From NCBI GenBank assembly GCA_047967505.1, contig CM106541.1: a stretch of 64,000 nt of DNA. One strand, written 5' to 3'. This document shows, piece after piece, positions 10,741-23,128 of this stretch. The position numbers were made by a program, and so were the translations under genes. Below the pieces are notes generated by a model, which did no database searches, was not told where the DNA came from, and saw nothing but the letters and a program-made list of their open reading frames with translations. Position 1 is the first letter of the stretch. Each line of letters opens with the position of its first letter. The stretch comes from Dipteris shenzhenensis. Lineage: Eukaryota > Polypodiophyta > Polypodiopsida > Gleicheniales.

Positions 10741-13249
10741 TGGTTCTGCATTCCGCTGAGGTGCCATCCTTGTGAGAGAGATTGAGTGATTGAGAGATTG
10801 AGTGATCGAGTCTTTTCATTCTTTCATTTCATTGATGAGAGAAAATTCTATCCATTGTGTTGAGAAAATTTCCATCGAGAGAGAGTCAAGCCCTCTCCGT
10901 GGGGCACCTTTATTAATATTTTCTAACTCTTCTTGTAGAGCTCTCACCTTCGTTCTAGTTCAAGAAGTTCTCCATTCTGCTTTATGGAGCTCAAGTTATA
11001 GCCATTTCAATCTTTGCTATTCTTTGAAGGATTTAAAGGTTTTTTGCATTCAGATTTCTTAGTTTTTTTCCGTTTGTGTAAGGTTCTTTGTGAAGAGAAG
11101 CTTGGTTGCTTTCTCCAATCTAAGCAACTACGTGGCTTCGACTTATGACTTACAACAAGCCCAATAGTCATCCTAGCCAAAGCTTCTAAGCTCCTAGCTC
11201 ATCAACAACACTCCTACAACGTGACTCCATCTTGGGCAAAATAGCAGCTACGGTGGCTGAGATGGGGCCTCCTTCCAACAAGTGGCTCCTATAGCAGAAG
11301 CCTTGGATGTCTCCAATCGATGCTATGACTCGCCAGCCTTCTATGTAGCTCTTCTGAACCACATGATATACTCCTTTGCCTAACGACTCAATGGACTCCA
11401 AAGCCCAAGCCAATAGCCCCTACTGCAATCGTTTCCAATGCTCAGCCATAAAAAAGGCTCACAGGCCTCTCCAAGTCATCCAATGCTACACACAATCATG
11501 GCTACTCCAACCAGGCTCATGGCCAGCGCCTGCCTCAATCTACGACGCCTCTAGGGCCCAAGTAGCTCGCAATGCACGAAGCCCTCGTAACAAAAGCCTA
11601 TGCAACTAGTAAGCCTCCTCGACAGATTCCACAATGGAAGGCTCCAACTGAGTCTTTGATCCAAAGCTCCACTATCCAGCCTCGTCCCAACAACAGCTCT
11701 CGATGTGCAACGTCCACAACAACCTAGCCTCTAAGCACCTCCAAAGGTAAGGCCGCCTGACAGTCGACTCTACATAACTACCGGGACCAACAGGCTTCGA
11801 GAGTTCCCATCAACACTTTAGCACCCGGTAGCAAAAATGATGGCTCAGCCTCGCTGCAGACGACTAGCACGAATAGAATCTTGTGAAGATTCTAACGCAT
11901 CTTGTTAAGATTTCGTCGAGCTCCCACGTGGAGTCTTATCCAATTGCCACATCATTAGGCACCTCGAATGTGCCACATGTACCTATCTTATCCTCTGCCA
12001 CATGGCAGACCTTATCTACCATGTCATCACCTCAGCTGACTACCACATCAATAGCCCCATGAGGTTGCCACCACATCATCACCTTATCCATAGTGCCATG
12101 TTAGCAAGGTCCACATCATCAACCATGTCATCATTACCACATCATCTATGCCACATCATTAGTGACATGTCACCCACCACATCACCTGTGCCACATCAGC
12201 ATTCCACCTTGGTAGTCAAAGTCAAAGGTAAAGTCAAAGTCAAAGTTCCACATCATCAAGGTTGACTAGTCAACTACCATGTCACCTTGTCTAGTCAGTA
12301 GTGCCACCTCATCAGTGCCATGTGGCACACTGACCTCTGTAGGCACACACAATGCTTCATAGCTTGTGCATGTGCACCCAGCTGCCACATCATCATAGGG
12401 CTCCATAGGCACACCTCTTGCTAAGCATAGTGCCACATCATCATTACATGTGACCCACAGTGACACATCAACATTGAGCACCATTTGCACTCCTTTTGCC
12501 CCTCCACATAGATCAAGTCGTATTTCTTGATCCAGGAAGAATTTGAGGGCGCTCCAAAAAGGAACATCGCTCGATTTTTCATGCTCTACACGCTTGTCAC
12601 ATCACGCTCACATTTCGGTGCAAGTTACACTCACTTTTGGGCCTTGTCAATAAATCCACTTCCTACATGCACATTTGCCTCTACATTGATGCATCTGACC
12701 AAGCACTTAAAAGAGAACAAAAGAAAAGGAATTATTTGCTGTTCTTTCATCGATCGACGGTTGGTATGGATCTAGATTAGAGTAGACTAGATCACCGTAG
12801 AGGGGACGCTTTGAATTTTCCCAAGTTGCCAATCTAAGCCATGCCCAAAATTCTCGAGTAGTACCTACTCAGAGTTAGTGGATATGCTCACATATAGTTT
12901 CACATCATTACATTACCTGAAACCTGACGTTCATCAGTTTAGTGAGCAGACTTTAGAGAGTTCAGAGACATTTCTGGTTGTTCAATGGGCAGATAGCATT
13001 TGATTTCACACACACATGCCACCATTATGAAGCCTATTTAGCTATCTCACAGCATCGTGCACATCATTTCAGCCTTGTAAAGCCTCTTGGCTATTCCCGG
13101 CATCATTTGCCACAAGCTTGTAACACAGATCAAAATATATTGCAGTTCTTCACTGACAGTTCAGATATTTCACTTGCCACAGTTAGTATTTTTTGCAGTT
13201 TATTTATACAGTGATTTTCATGACACTTTGAGTACATTTCTTACACCAT
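10741..13249 (+). other. Long untranslated leader of A1
   Basis: 2.5 kb lie between the primer site and the gag start, which is unusually long. No domain is seen. At 11930-12490 it is rich in degenerate CCACATCATCA/GCCACATCA words, with a GTCAAAGTCAAAG run and a TTGACTAGTCAA palindrome near 12262. The short ORFs here look compositional. The leader may include an older insertion, but I could not define its ends. Confidence 0.55.
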
Positions 13250-14632
13250 GTCTACGACTAGAAACCTCAATCTAGAGGCATCTGCTAAGCTAGACAACTC
13301 TAATTATAGTACATGGAAAGACCAAATGGAGACCATTCTTGTACTTTAGGACAAATGGGAGTATGTCGATGGGTCTACACCTAGACCATTGGACGATCTA
13401 GTCACCAGTAGCTCTACTCGACCTGTTGTCATAGCACTAGCAGTGGGATCTACAATAGGATCTATAGCTACACAAATAGTTTCCACACCTATAGCAAACC
13501 TTGCCATTGCCCAAGCTCAAGAAGAATGGGATAAGAAAGACAAGCACGCCTATCATTTGATCAAGCAGAATGCGAAAGATGTCATGCTAGGACAGCTCAA
13601 TACAGTCACGACATCGAAAGAAGCATGGGATATGTTTGCAGCTCTCTATGAGTCCAAGAACACATCCATGATTTTCACACTGAGAAGCCAGATCAACCAG
13701 AGTGTCTGTAACAGTAGTGAAACCAATCATGCTTATGTACTCTAGATAAAAGTCTACAACAATCAACTTGCAACAGCAGGAGAGACTATGAACCCCACAG
13801 AAATGGTTCAAGTCATCTTGAATGGACTAGGAGAGGGATACGAGAATCTAGTCTAGAGTATTGCCATCCAATGGAAAATTCCAACATTAGAAGAACTTCA
13901 ATCAGTGTTACTTGGTGAAGAACTCGAGACTCAGGCCATAAAAGCATGAAAAGGTCATTCTAATGATCAGGCATTCATAGCTTCAGACAGAAGCAGAAGC
14001 AAAGGCAGAGGTAGAGGCAGAGGTAGATCATTCCAGCAAAGTGGTAATCATCAACAACAACAAGGTCATCATCAGCAAAATCAACATCAGCATCAGCATC
14101 ATCCTCAATAGCATTAGAATCAGCAAAGAGGGAATCATTCCAATCAAGGAAGATTCCAAGGATGAGGGAATGCATCCACCAATGTGTCAAACATCCAGTG
14201 CAACTACTATCACAAATTTGGACACTATGAAAGAGATTGCTGCAAGAAGCAGTATGACCAAGACGGTCAATCTAGCAGTAATCAAGGGAATTTTTGAGGT
14301 AGAAGAAATCATCGTGGTGGACATTCTAGTCACAGCCATTTTGCAAATGAATATGGGAATATGTTTCTTGCAAGTGAGGAAATGCAGCAAACTGATACAG
14401 TGTATCTAGACACTCATTGCAATCCCAAAGAGGATTTTAGCTATCAAGTCGACCAAGCAGAATAGGATCCTTGGTATATCGACAGTGGTGCATCATCTCA
14501 CATGACAAATCATTAGGAATGGTTCACAGAGATGAAACCATTAGAAGGACAAAAGAATGTCATCTACACAGTAAACAATACACCGAATCCAATTCAAGGG
14601 ACAAGTGTTATCCCTATGAACAATTTCACTGG
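13250..14632 (+). pseudogene. Copia A1 gag and start of protease
   Basis: The ATG at 13250 starts a Copia gag (LDNSNYSTWKDQMETIL, then a UBN2-like capsid region with EAWDMFAALYESKN). A Gln/His- and Arg/Gly-rich stretch follows, then a CCHC zinc knuckle, then the aspartic protease motif WYIDSGASSHMT near 14475-14510. The second knuckle Cys is Tyr (TAT, 14208-14210). At least twelve in-frame stops interrupt it, for example at 13349, 13742, 14110, 14464 and 14513. All can be derived from CAG or CGA by one C-to-T change, although the ancestor is not shown here. The reading frame is cut at 14632 by a foreign LTR. Confidence 0.88.
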
Positions 14633-14941
14633 TGTTGGGGTAAGTATGATCAAGGGCTTGCTCTATGGTGCATGTGTGCATCTAGGGGAGTCACATGTGT
14701 GTTTGTGTGTGTTGTAAAGGCACATCAAGTGATATGATGTGTCTAGTGTGTGACCTAAGTGATGATGTAAGACAAAGGGGATCCCACTGATGTAGGGATT
14801 GATTGCCACTATGTAGGGAAGGTATTACCTTCTCCCCCTTTCTATAAGAGAGAGTCTTCTCTCTCACAATCTATATAGAGATTTCATTGTGTTCTCACAC
14901 CTCTTGCAAGATGCATCTGTTCTATCCTACGAGATCCTGCA
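14633..14941 (+). mobile_element. LTR of Copia family B (copy B3) inside A1
   Basis: 309 bp, beginning TGTTGGGGTA exactly where the A1 protease frame stops making sense and ending CCTGCA two bases before TGGTATCAGAGC (primer site 14944-14955). A TATAAGAG box sits at about 14845. The start and end fit an LTR, and the leader that follows matches that of element B1 (51.7-52.3 kb). No matching 3' LTR is present. Confidence 0.8.
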
Positions 14942-15895
14942 ATTGGTATCAGAGCTCTAGGTTCTAGATCTAGCCTAGCCTAGCATTAGATGCTTTCTCT
15001 AGCCTAAGCCCTAGTTAGGTGCCACATCATCATCTTCTTCCTCACCTCCATCTTCCACCTTCCCTTCCAAAGTCGATTTTGGAAGTGAGAGTTCTCTTCA
15101 AGCTCGCATTCTTAGCTTCTCATCTTTCAGGAGAGTCTTCCCAAGGGCAGGGCAAATCTACAGAACAAGCCATACACACTATCTCGCCATTTTTGGGGCG
15201 GCATTGGCTCAAGAAGCTGTGTGGACCTTCTTCCTGGTTCTCATTGTGGAGAGCAACATTGTCGAATTCCTTTCAGAGGGAGCTGGGTGACATCACGACC
15301 TTGCTGCTCATCAAGTATGAGCTCATTTGGAGCAACATTCGGGTGGATTTCATCAAAAAACCAGTCCACAGTTCTTCTTACAATGCTGGGCAATGTGCTT
15401 ATCTTCTGTGCGATTCCTTTATGAGGGTGAAGCTCTACATGTTTACCTTCCTCTCCACTACAAAACCCCTTTGAATTTTGACCTCTACATGATGAATTGG
15501 AGCAGATTTTCAAGCTGCCTCTTTGGCCATGAAAGCTTGACTATGATAGTCTAAGTTTGACTTTGGATAGTCAAAGTTTGACTGGTAATTTGACCAAGAT
15601 TTATTTTCAGTCTGCTATGCTCATTTTCTAGCATATACTTGGTCATCTTTTGCTTAGACATCTTGCATAAATGTTGCTCTATGCTTTGACATTTACTTAA
15701 GTCACATAGAGAAATCCAAGTCAAAGTATTCAAGTTGTTACTCTTTGAAGGATTGCTCATATTTCACTTATAAGGCACTAGACACTACCCTTGGGTAAGA
15801 CCTTGCCATGGAAGCTAAGACCTTTTTTGAGAAGTTGGATGGAACTAATTTCCATACTTGGCAAACAAAAGCCAAGTTTATGCTTTTGAAAAAGA
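14942..15895 (+). mobile_element. B3 leader and gag start fused to A1 RT
   Basis: After the primer site the leader is nearly the same, by eye, as 51745-52330 of B1. It contains a 151-codon ORF (15019-15474) whose counterpart in B1 is 51759-52160. A gag-type start follows at 15808, EKLDGTNFHTWQTKAKFM, which resembles the B2 gag start at 54027. After about 28 residues the same open frame continues as the C-terminal part of family-A reverse transcriptase (KDSFIRKLKQDLSAEFEMKD). The switch lies in a stretch similar in both parents (GATATTGATTGTGAC here, GATATGATTGTGAC in A2). Confidence 0.8.
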
Positions 15896-17436
15896 AGATA
15901 TTGATTGTGACAGGAAGCAAGGATAGCTTCATCAGAAAATTGAAACAAGACTTATCTGCAGAGTTCGAGATGAAAGATCTTGGACTTATGTACTATTGTC
16001 TTGGAATTGTGTTCTAGAGAGATTTAGATAGCACATTCATGAGTCAGCTCAAGTATGTTGACAGTCTCTTGAAGAAGTTTCATATGGCATATTGCAAGAT
16101 TGCAGCCACTCCCATGGAACAGAGTTTGAAACTTACTAAAGATTCAGAAAAGCCTATAGTCAATGATAGGTACTATAGGCAGCTCATCGAATCTCTTATA
16201 TATCTGACTATCACACAGCTAGATATTTGTTATGCAGTAAGTTCACTTGCACAATTTATGGAAAATCCAAAATAGTCTCACTGGAATGCAGCCAAAAGAG
16301 TATTGAGATACATTGAAGGTACAAGATAGTTTGAGATAGAATACAGAGGAAGTCATCCACGGTTGCAAGCATGGATACTGTGATAGTGACTATGTCAGAG
16401 ATCATGAGACCAAGAGATCGACATAGGGATTTGCATTTTTCCTTGGTCAAGGTGCTATATCATGGTTGTCAAACAAACAACCAATTGTTTCTTTGTCTTT
16501 GACTGAAGCAAAATATAGAGCACTCACTACAAGTGCATGTGAGGCTATGTGGCTCAGAAGACTATTGTTAAAAATAGATTACTTTGATGAGTCAAAGCCA
16601 ATTGAGTCAAAGTCAACAACAATATACTATGATAATCAATCGGCTCAAGCATTGGCCAAGAATCCACTATATTGCTCCAGGACAAAGCACATTGATGTCA
16701 GAGAGCACTCCCATGGAACCAAGTTTGAAACTTACTAAAGATTTAGAAAAGCCTATAGTCAATGATAGGTACTACAGGTAGCTCATCGGATCTCTTATAT
16801 ATATGACTATCACACAGCCAGATATTTGTTATGCAATAAGTTCACTTGGACAGTTTATGGCAACTGGAATGTAGCCAAAAGAGTATTGAGATACATCAGA
16901 GGTACAAGACAGTTTGGGATAGATTACAGAGGAAGTCATCCACGGTTGCATGGATACTGTGATAGTGACTATGTCGAAGATCATGAGACTAGGAGATCGA
17001 CATAGGGATATGCATTTTTCCTTGGTCAAGGTGCTATATCATAGTTGTCAAACAAACAACCAACTATTTCTTTATCTTCGACTAAAGCAAAATATAGGGC
17101 ACTCACTAAAGTGCATGTGAGGCTATATGGCTTAGAAGACTATTGTTAAAAGTAGATTACTTTGATGAGTCAAAGCCAACAACAATATACTATGATAATC
17201 AATCGGCTCAAGCATTGGCCAAGAATCCAGTATATCACTCCAGGACAAAGCACATTGATGTCAGAGAGCACTTTATTAGAGAAAGAGTGTTACTTGGTGA
17301 CATCACACTATAGCATTGTGATAGCAAAGAGATTGTTGTAGACATCTTTACCAAATCACTCGGTAAAGAGCTATTCGAGAAACATCAACTAGCTCTTGGT
17401 TTGACACAGAGGAAGGACATTCCCATTAAAGGAGTG
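15896..17436 (+). pseudogene. Copia A1 RT tail and duplicated RNase H
   Basis: This carries the end of RT (MKDLGLMYYCLGI) and the RNase H domain (SLTEAKYRALTT, TIYYDNQSAQALAKNP), aligning throughout with A2 at 34380-35270. RNase H is present twice: 16107-16705 and 16706-17272 are a tandem duplication with a 599-bp period. The second copy continues into the normal pol end (DIFTKSLGKELFEKH) and the polypurine tract at about 17428. Stops include 16015 (shared with A2), 16273, 16327, 16779 and 17312. Confidence 0.9.
16107..17272 (+). repeat. 599-bp tandem duplication within RNase H of A1
   Basis: CACTCCCATGG starts both units (16107 and 16706). At the junction the first unit's GAGAGCACT meets CACTCCC, a 4-base overlap (CACT). 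A2 has a single copy, so the duplication arose in A1 or its direct source. The second unit has small deletions, for example around 16860. Confidence 0.88.
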
Positions 17437-17790
17437 TGATGGAATGTAATGCTCAGTCCTTCTTTGATTCCCTAGAATCATCATCTTGAGGGAAGGCCTA
17501 CTTCATGATGTTGATCTTGAGGGAAGGTGTTGAGTTTTCATGCTCAACATCATGTGATCATGTGTGCATAGCACCATCACGTGATCATATGTGCATAGCA
17601 CTAACCCAATAGAGTGCTATAAAGGAAAGGGTTAGATCCCCTAACCCTAAATGGGTTTGTATATATTCTACATTTTCAACTAAATCTAGTGTACAGTTAG
17701 TCACGTACAGTTAGTCATTTGTTGTGTGCTCATTAGCTTTGCCGTCACCTCATATCCACTCTTCTCCTCTCCCCTCTTCATATTTTGTGA
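17437..17790 (+). repeat. 3' LTR of Copia A1
   Basis: 354 bp, starting TGATGGAATG right after the polypurine tract AAAGGAGTG and ending TTTTGTGA (CA expected, so the last dinucleotide is changed). It is followed by GGTTG, the target duplication. It differs from the 5' LTR by scattered substitutions, a shorter telomere-like run and a duplicated GTACAGTTAGTCA, so the insertion is not recent. Confidence 0.88.
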
Positions 17791-18369
17791 GGTTGGCCCA
17801 TATCCAATGCCCCTCGTGGGCTAAGCAGCCTCAAAGGTGGATGAAACCAAACAAAGGCTAGTCCAACCATTACAAAGGGTGATGTGACAAATGCGTGGTA
17901 TGACAAACCAAAGTTTCCATGTCCCAAATTCCATGCCAATCCCAAACAAAGTCAGCCAGTTGCACTTACTTTTGCCATGAATCATGGCACTTTGTAGCAA
18001 TCAAATGTTTTCTAGAGCCAGCTACTGCCATGTGTCGAATGCATGACAAACAACCACCGAGACAATGACATATAGTCCACAAAGAGGATCTTCACAAAGA
18101 GGATCTTTACTTTGATACCATGTTGGTGCAGATGGTTCCACATGTGAAACAGGTATGGCAAGTCCCAAGCCCCATCCCCTAGGATAAGAGAGAGAGGTCC
18201 AAGTCCACCATTATATGCAAGTCCCACTTATATGTGCATTGCTTATGGGATTAATAAGGATCAATGCCGTGTGTCAACAAGCATCTTAAAGGAGCTGAAT
18301 TACCCCTTTTTCAATCAACTATAAACCACACAAGGGGGGGAATCCAAGGGAGTCACCTTGTATCCAACA
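17791..18369 (-). mobile_element. TRIM-like LTR element E (remainder), split by A1
   Basis: An LTR of 249 bp (18121-18369, TGTTGG...CCAACA) has a minus-strand primer site directly below it (18110-18120, reading TGGTATCAAAG on the minus strand). This makes it the 5' LTR of a minus-strand element. The other LTR is 10262-10376 plus 17791-17812, with a purine run CGAGGGG (minus) beside it. Only about 300 bp of internal DNA separate them, and it has no ORF. A short LTR, tiny interior, primer site and purine tract fit a TRIM. Copia A1 later inserted in its 3' LTR. Confidence 0.6.
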
Positions 18370-20184
18370 AACATGCAATTTTCCTAAATTTTATGGATGC
18401 TTGGGTGATTTTTAAAATTTGTGGTTTTAAAGGTGTATAGATGGAGCGGATGAGTGGAAGATCATTGTGAATGAGGGGCCAGTGCCCAGAAACAAGGAGT
18501 GGCTTAAGGATATGTTGCATTGTCCTTGCATAAGTTTCAAGTGAGAAGTTTGACATGAGTGCCGTATTGTCATACGCCACATGCAAGCATATGGCGAGTC
18601 ATCACAAGTACTAGTTGTTGGTGGTGCTAGTAGATCATTAGTAAGTCAATGGTATTTGAGTTTGTTATTGATATTGCATGAGTATTGCACACAATAACCT
18701 TGTAATTGCATGAAACCATTATACAAGATGAGGAGGGAAATGATAAAGCATGAGCAATTGCACACTTGGAGCCCGAGGATAGTCTCCTTGATGTGCCAGA
18801 TGATGATGAGGGCATGGTAAACATGATGGATTCTATTTATAGAGGCACGAAATCACATGTATGCATGATGTCCAACAGTTGTGTGGGATTTGCAATCAGC
18901 ACTATTGTATGATGGTGCTCGGATGTCAAAACTATGGCCTTGCCTCTCCATCTTGAATTTGCAACAAGCAAAGTAGGGTTTCTCAAACCCAAGTGTCTCA
19001 GTCTTGATGAGATTAGTGCATAATTTATATCAATTAATGTTTGGATCTTAATTGTTTGAACAATCATGTCTCATTTGGACCTACTATAAGTGGGTACTAT
19101 GCTTGCGCTATTTGTGGTGGTGGTTTGAATGAACTTGTATGACACTCCAAACATATGAGGAAAATGGTGTATGAAGGTCATGCTTGATACCTTTTGCTTA
19201 ACCATCTTGCACATGAAGGTCAACTTGATTCACCACCACCCTCATTAAAGGCAAGTGACTAGATTACCTCTTGGAGAGAGAATGGAGAGGACCCTCCTTG
19301 TGGTATGAAGAGGCTATCCATATTTCACGAGCTTCCATATTGGGGTCAGTTGCAAATCAATCATCTCTTGGATCCTGTGCATATCTTGAAGAACGTGGCA
19401 AATTTTATTTAGGCACACTTGGTGACAAAGATGCAAGAGGATTGCGAGAAGACTTGCAAGCCATGGATAAGATGCCTCACTCATGGCCCCAAATTTGTGG
19501 TCCAAAATTGGTTCTCCTATGAATTTGAATGTAAGTGCCAATGAACTCCCCGAGCAGCTTCATGTTAAGGTGGCATGGTAGTAGGTCTGTGATGACTGGC
19601 TTGAGACTTGCATCACCAAGGATGGTTGCACCTCTAGATCCTTGAGCACATGGTATATGGCCACGTTGTGGTAATAGAAGGTATAATCCTGACCCTCATA
19701 CATGTATTTGGAGTGGATGGCATAATCATTAAGTTGGTGGAGCTAGGATTTGCCAAGCGGAGGGTGTGCCAGTGTCCTTACAACTTTGCATTCTCCATGT
19801 GCTAGGGCTAGCGTGTGCTTCCTGGATGATCAAGAAGTAGGGGTGGTAGCCATTTCTAATGGCTCTTAAGAGGTTTGTTGAGTAGGGATCTCCTCCTTGG
19901 TTTGTAGTCCGGCTGCAATGATGATGGATGGCATCCTAAACTACCCTAACCTGGTTGGGGACAAGGGCAGGAAAGTGATGAGAGTGCTCTCAACGGAAGC
20001 AAGAACGGAAGAGGGAGAGAGAGAAACAGAGAGCCACACAAGTTTTGGTGGGTGTAGAACACCCTAATCTTCTTTTTCATTCATTTATATATGTGTTTGA
20101 GTATTGTACATAACCGAGGTAAAGGCATAGTGACCATTAACCCCCACAACCTCCCACTTAAGAGACAATGTGCCTTTAAGGGGG
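18370..20184. other. Unassigned intergenic DNA
   Basis: Several short ORFs on both strands show no recognisable domain. There is no LTR pair. The stretch 19970-20184, next to the C1 LTR, is rich in GAGAGA-type purine tracts. Confidence 0.35.
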
Positions 20185-20536
20185 TGTGAAGATAGTGGGA
20201 GAGAGGGAAGGAGTCTCACTTGCGGCTTTCTCACATGCACAATGGGGGAATACACACAAAGGTGGAGGCTGAAAACAGTTTTCCTCTTCTTATTGTGAAA
20301 GCCAAAAGAACTCTAGTACAAAGAAAATAGAAGAACCCTATATGTGGGTCTCAAACCAAACTCAACTAACTAAGGTGGCATACTAACTGAGCCACAAACT
20401 AGAGTAGATAAGGATAGCTGTCATCCAGCTATTATTCGTGGGCGGTGTACCAACCGCATCTCCAGCTAACAAGTCGGTGACATAAATGCACAACAGTCAC
20501 CCTGGCATATCGCGAGTGGAGCTCGATATCTCAACA
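20185..20536 (-). repeat. 3' LTR of Copia C1
   Basis: 352 bp. On the minus strand it begins TGTTGAGATATCG right after the purine tract GAGGGGGAG and ends CTTCACA. The second family copy (57698 to about 58027) matches most of it. No 5' LTR is present because the element is truncated upstream. Confidence 0.8.
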
Positions 20537-23034
20537 CTCCCCCTCGAGCTCAATCCCAATTCCTGCACACCAAGTAGGTCTCTAAACTTGCGCAGCTTCT
20601 CTGCGCCCAATGCTTTCGTGAATATGTCAGCTACCTGATCCTCTGTGCTGACATAAACTAGATCAATAAGACCTAGTAAAACCTTCTCTCGCACATAGTG
20701 ATAATGCACCTCAATGTGCTTTGTTCTGGCATGAAAGACTGGGTTCTTTGCCAAATGTATACTACTCATGTTGTCACAATAAATGACAACCGGCCCATCT
20801 GTAGACTGATGCATATCATAGAGTAGCTTATGCAACCAAGCTACCTCACATGCAGCCATTGCTGCACCTTTGTACTCAGCCTCCGTGCTCGACAAGGCAA
20901 CTGTAGGCTGTTTCTTGCTGCTCCAAGTGACTGCAGCACTCCCAAAAGAGAACACATATCCACTGGTAGATCGCCTATCAGAAATACTACCAGCCCAATC
21001 AGCATCAGTGTATCCATGCAACTGTATCTGAACCCCAGCCTCATAAAATAGTCCATACTGCAATGTGGACTTCACATACCTGAGTATGCATCTAGCCGCA
21101 TCCAAATGCGGTTTCCTTGGAGCCTGCATAAACTGACTTACCAACCCAACAGCATAGCTCAAATCTGGCCTGGTAATAGTCATGTAAATCAAACTTCCTA
21201 CTATGCGTCTGTACATAGTAGGGTCTTCCAGAAGCTCACCTGCATCTGCGCTCAGCTTCACATTCTGCTCCAAAGGAACTGAAATAGGCTTACAGCCTGT
21301 CATCCCATATTTGGACAGCATGTCCAGTCCATACTGCCTCTGCAAGAGCTGTATCCCACTTGGTGATCTAATCACCTCAATGCCCAAGAAATAACGCAGT
21401 TCTCCCAAATCCTTCATCCTAAACTTCTACCTCAATAGCATTTTCACATGAAGGATATCTTCATCACTATCACCTGTGATGATCAAATCATCAACATAAA
21501 TGACCAGCAGCATAATCCCTTTCTCTGTTTTTCTCACATAGAGTGAGAAATCTGCCTGGGAAATCTAAAAGCCAATAGTGACAAGATACTGTCCTATCTT
21601 GTCAGACCATGCTCTAGGTGCTTGCTTCAAGCCATACAAGGCTTTCTTCAACCTGCAAACAAACTCAGGATGAGTAGCATGAACATAACCTGCTGGCTGC
21701 TCCATAAAGACCTCTTCTTGCAAATCACCATGCAAGAAGGCATTCTTTACATCCATCTGATGTAAAGACCATCCCTTTGATGCAGCCATAGCAATGGCTG
21801 CTCTTACGGTTGCCATCCTTGCAACCGGGCTGAAAGTTTCTTCATAATCAATGCCATATGTCTGTGCATACCCCTTGACAACTAATCTTGCCTTGTATCT
21901 ATTCACAGAACCATCTGCATTGTGCTTGATCTTATAAACCCACTTACAGCCAATTGCATTCTTGTCTTTAGGCAAAGGCACCAATTCCCATGTAGCATTT
22001 GCATCCAAGGCATCCATTTCTTCATCCATGGCTTTCTCCCATTTTTCATTTCCCATGGCTTGCTCAAAAGAAGTGGGTTCTGGTTCCTGTATCACTTTGA
22101 CCACATAGGCATAGTGAATGGCTGTAAATCCATCATATTTCAGCCTATCCATAGGATACCTGACCCTGGTAGACCTGCGCAAAATAGGCTCACTTCCAGG
22201 TGCTCTCAAAACATCCCTGGTCTTCCTTACTCCAGGTGTAACAACAGAAGGAATACCCAACTCATCATCAATGCTCTGTTCTGAGCCACTGGATTCACCA
22301 TCCACAAAAGAGTGACCTACATTCACATCAAACATGGGCTGATCTACCTTCTCTTTTCCTTTTCGTGATACCTGCGTACCACTCTCTGCATTGCTTTGAG
22401 GGGATTCTCCTAATCTCAATCTGCCTATCCATGGTGAAGTATGTGAACCACTGGTAGAGGACACTCCAGGTCCACTGATATTTTGTGATTGCTGCTGTGC
22501 ATTCTGTGCAGCATTACCATTTTGTGCATCTACATCAATCATCACATTTACTGGTTTATACCAGCTGCTCATCTCATCAAAAACAACATCTCTGCTCACT
22601 GTGAACTTACGTGTAGAAGGGTTATAGCATCTATACCCTTTCTGCTACAGAGAATAACCAATAAAGACGCACTTCTCAGCTTTTGGATCCAACTTGGACC
22701 TCAACTCATCTGGCACATGGACATAGGCAATGCAACCAAAAATCTTCAAATGAGAAATATCTGGTTTCCTACCAGTATACATCTCCTCTGGCGTCATGCC
22801 ATGTATTGTTGCAGTGGGAGTCCTGTTCATTATATAGACTGCTGTAGCAACTGCTTCAGCCCAATAATAATCTGGTAGATCTTTTTCATTTAGCATAGCC
22901 CGAGATACCTCTCCAATATGCCTGTTTTTTCTTTCTGCAATTCCATTTTGCTGTGGGGTATGACTGCATGAATATTGCTGCTTTATACCATGCTCCTGCA
23001 AGAACCTTGAAAACTCATTTGAGAGGTACTCTCC
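20497..23034 (-). pseudogene. Copia C1 pol (integrase, RT, RNase H), 5'-truncated
   Basis: Minus strand. Integrase C-terminal half (SHTPQQNGIAERKNRHIGE, FGCIAYVHVPDELRSKLDP; 22645-23001); linker and RT (NATWELVPLPKDK, MDVKNAFLHGDL; 21565-22640); RT catalytic YVDD at about 21490; RNase H (20497-21417, SSTEAEYKGAA, DNMSSIHLAKNP). Only three TAG stops separate the frames: 22642-22644, 21562-21564 and about 21429. At the first, copy C2 has CAG. The pol frame runs through the polypurine tract about a dozen codons into the LTR. The element is cut at about 23034. It is the best preserved pol in the window but lacks gag and protease. Confidence 0.93.
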
Positions 23035-23128
23035 CCAACATGAAACGCCATCCTTATGTTATGGAACTCACCTAATTTCCTGTGGTGGAAGAGGAGGACG
23101 AGGTGGAAGAGGAGAACGAGGAGGAGCT

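Larger units (their letters stand above)
10377..17790 (+). mobile_element. Copia element A1, complete ends, recombinant interior
   Basis: This is a 7.4-kb Ty1/copia-type element bounded by two LTRs and a GGTTG duplication. Order: 5' LTR, Met-tRNA primer site, 2.5-kb leader, gag and protease (13250-14632), an intruding LTR-leader-gag start of another family (14633 to about 15893), the C-terminal tail of RT, RNase H partly duplicated in tandem, polypurine tract AAAGGAGTG, 3' LTR. Integrase and most of RT are missing and the frames carry many stops, so it cannot move on its own. Family A has a second copy at 33.1-35.6 kb. Confidence 0.9.

Noticed and set aside
15455-15470. CACTACAAAA resembling a CACTA terminal repeat
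   Set aside because: The aligned B1 leader has CAGTACAAAA at the same place, so this is ordinary leader sequence; no inverted partner or 3-bp target duplication.
20185-20536. A host gene reading on the plus strand across the C1 LTR
   Set aside because: The sequence is repeated at 57.7-58.0 kb with the same flank order and ends TG/CA, so it is an LTR.
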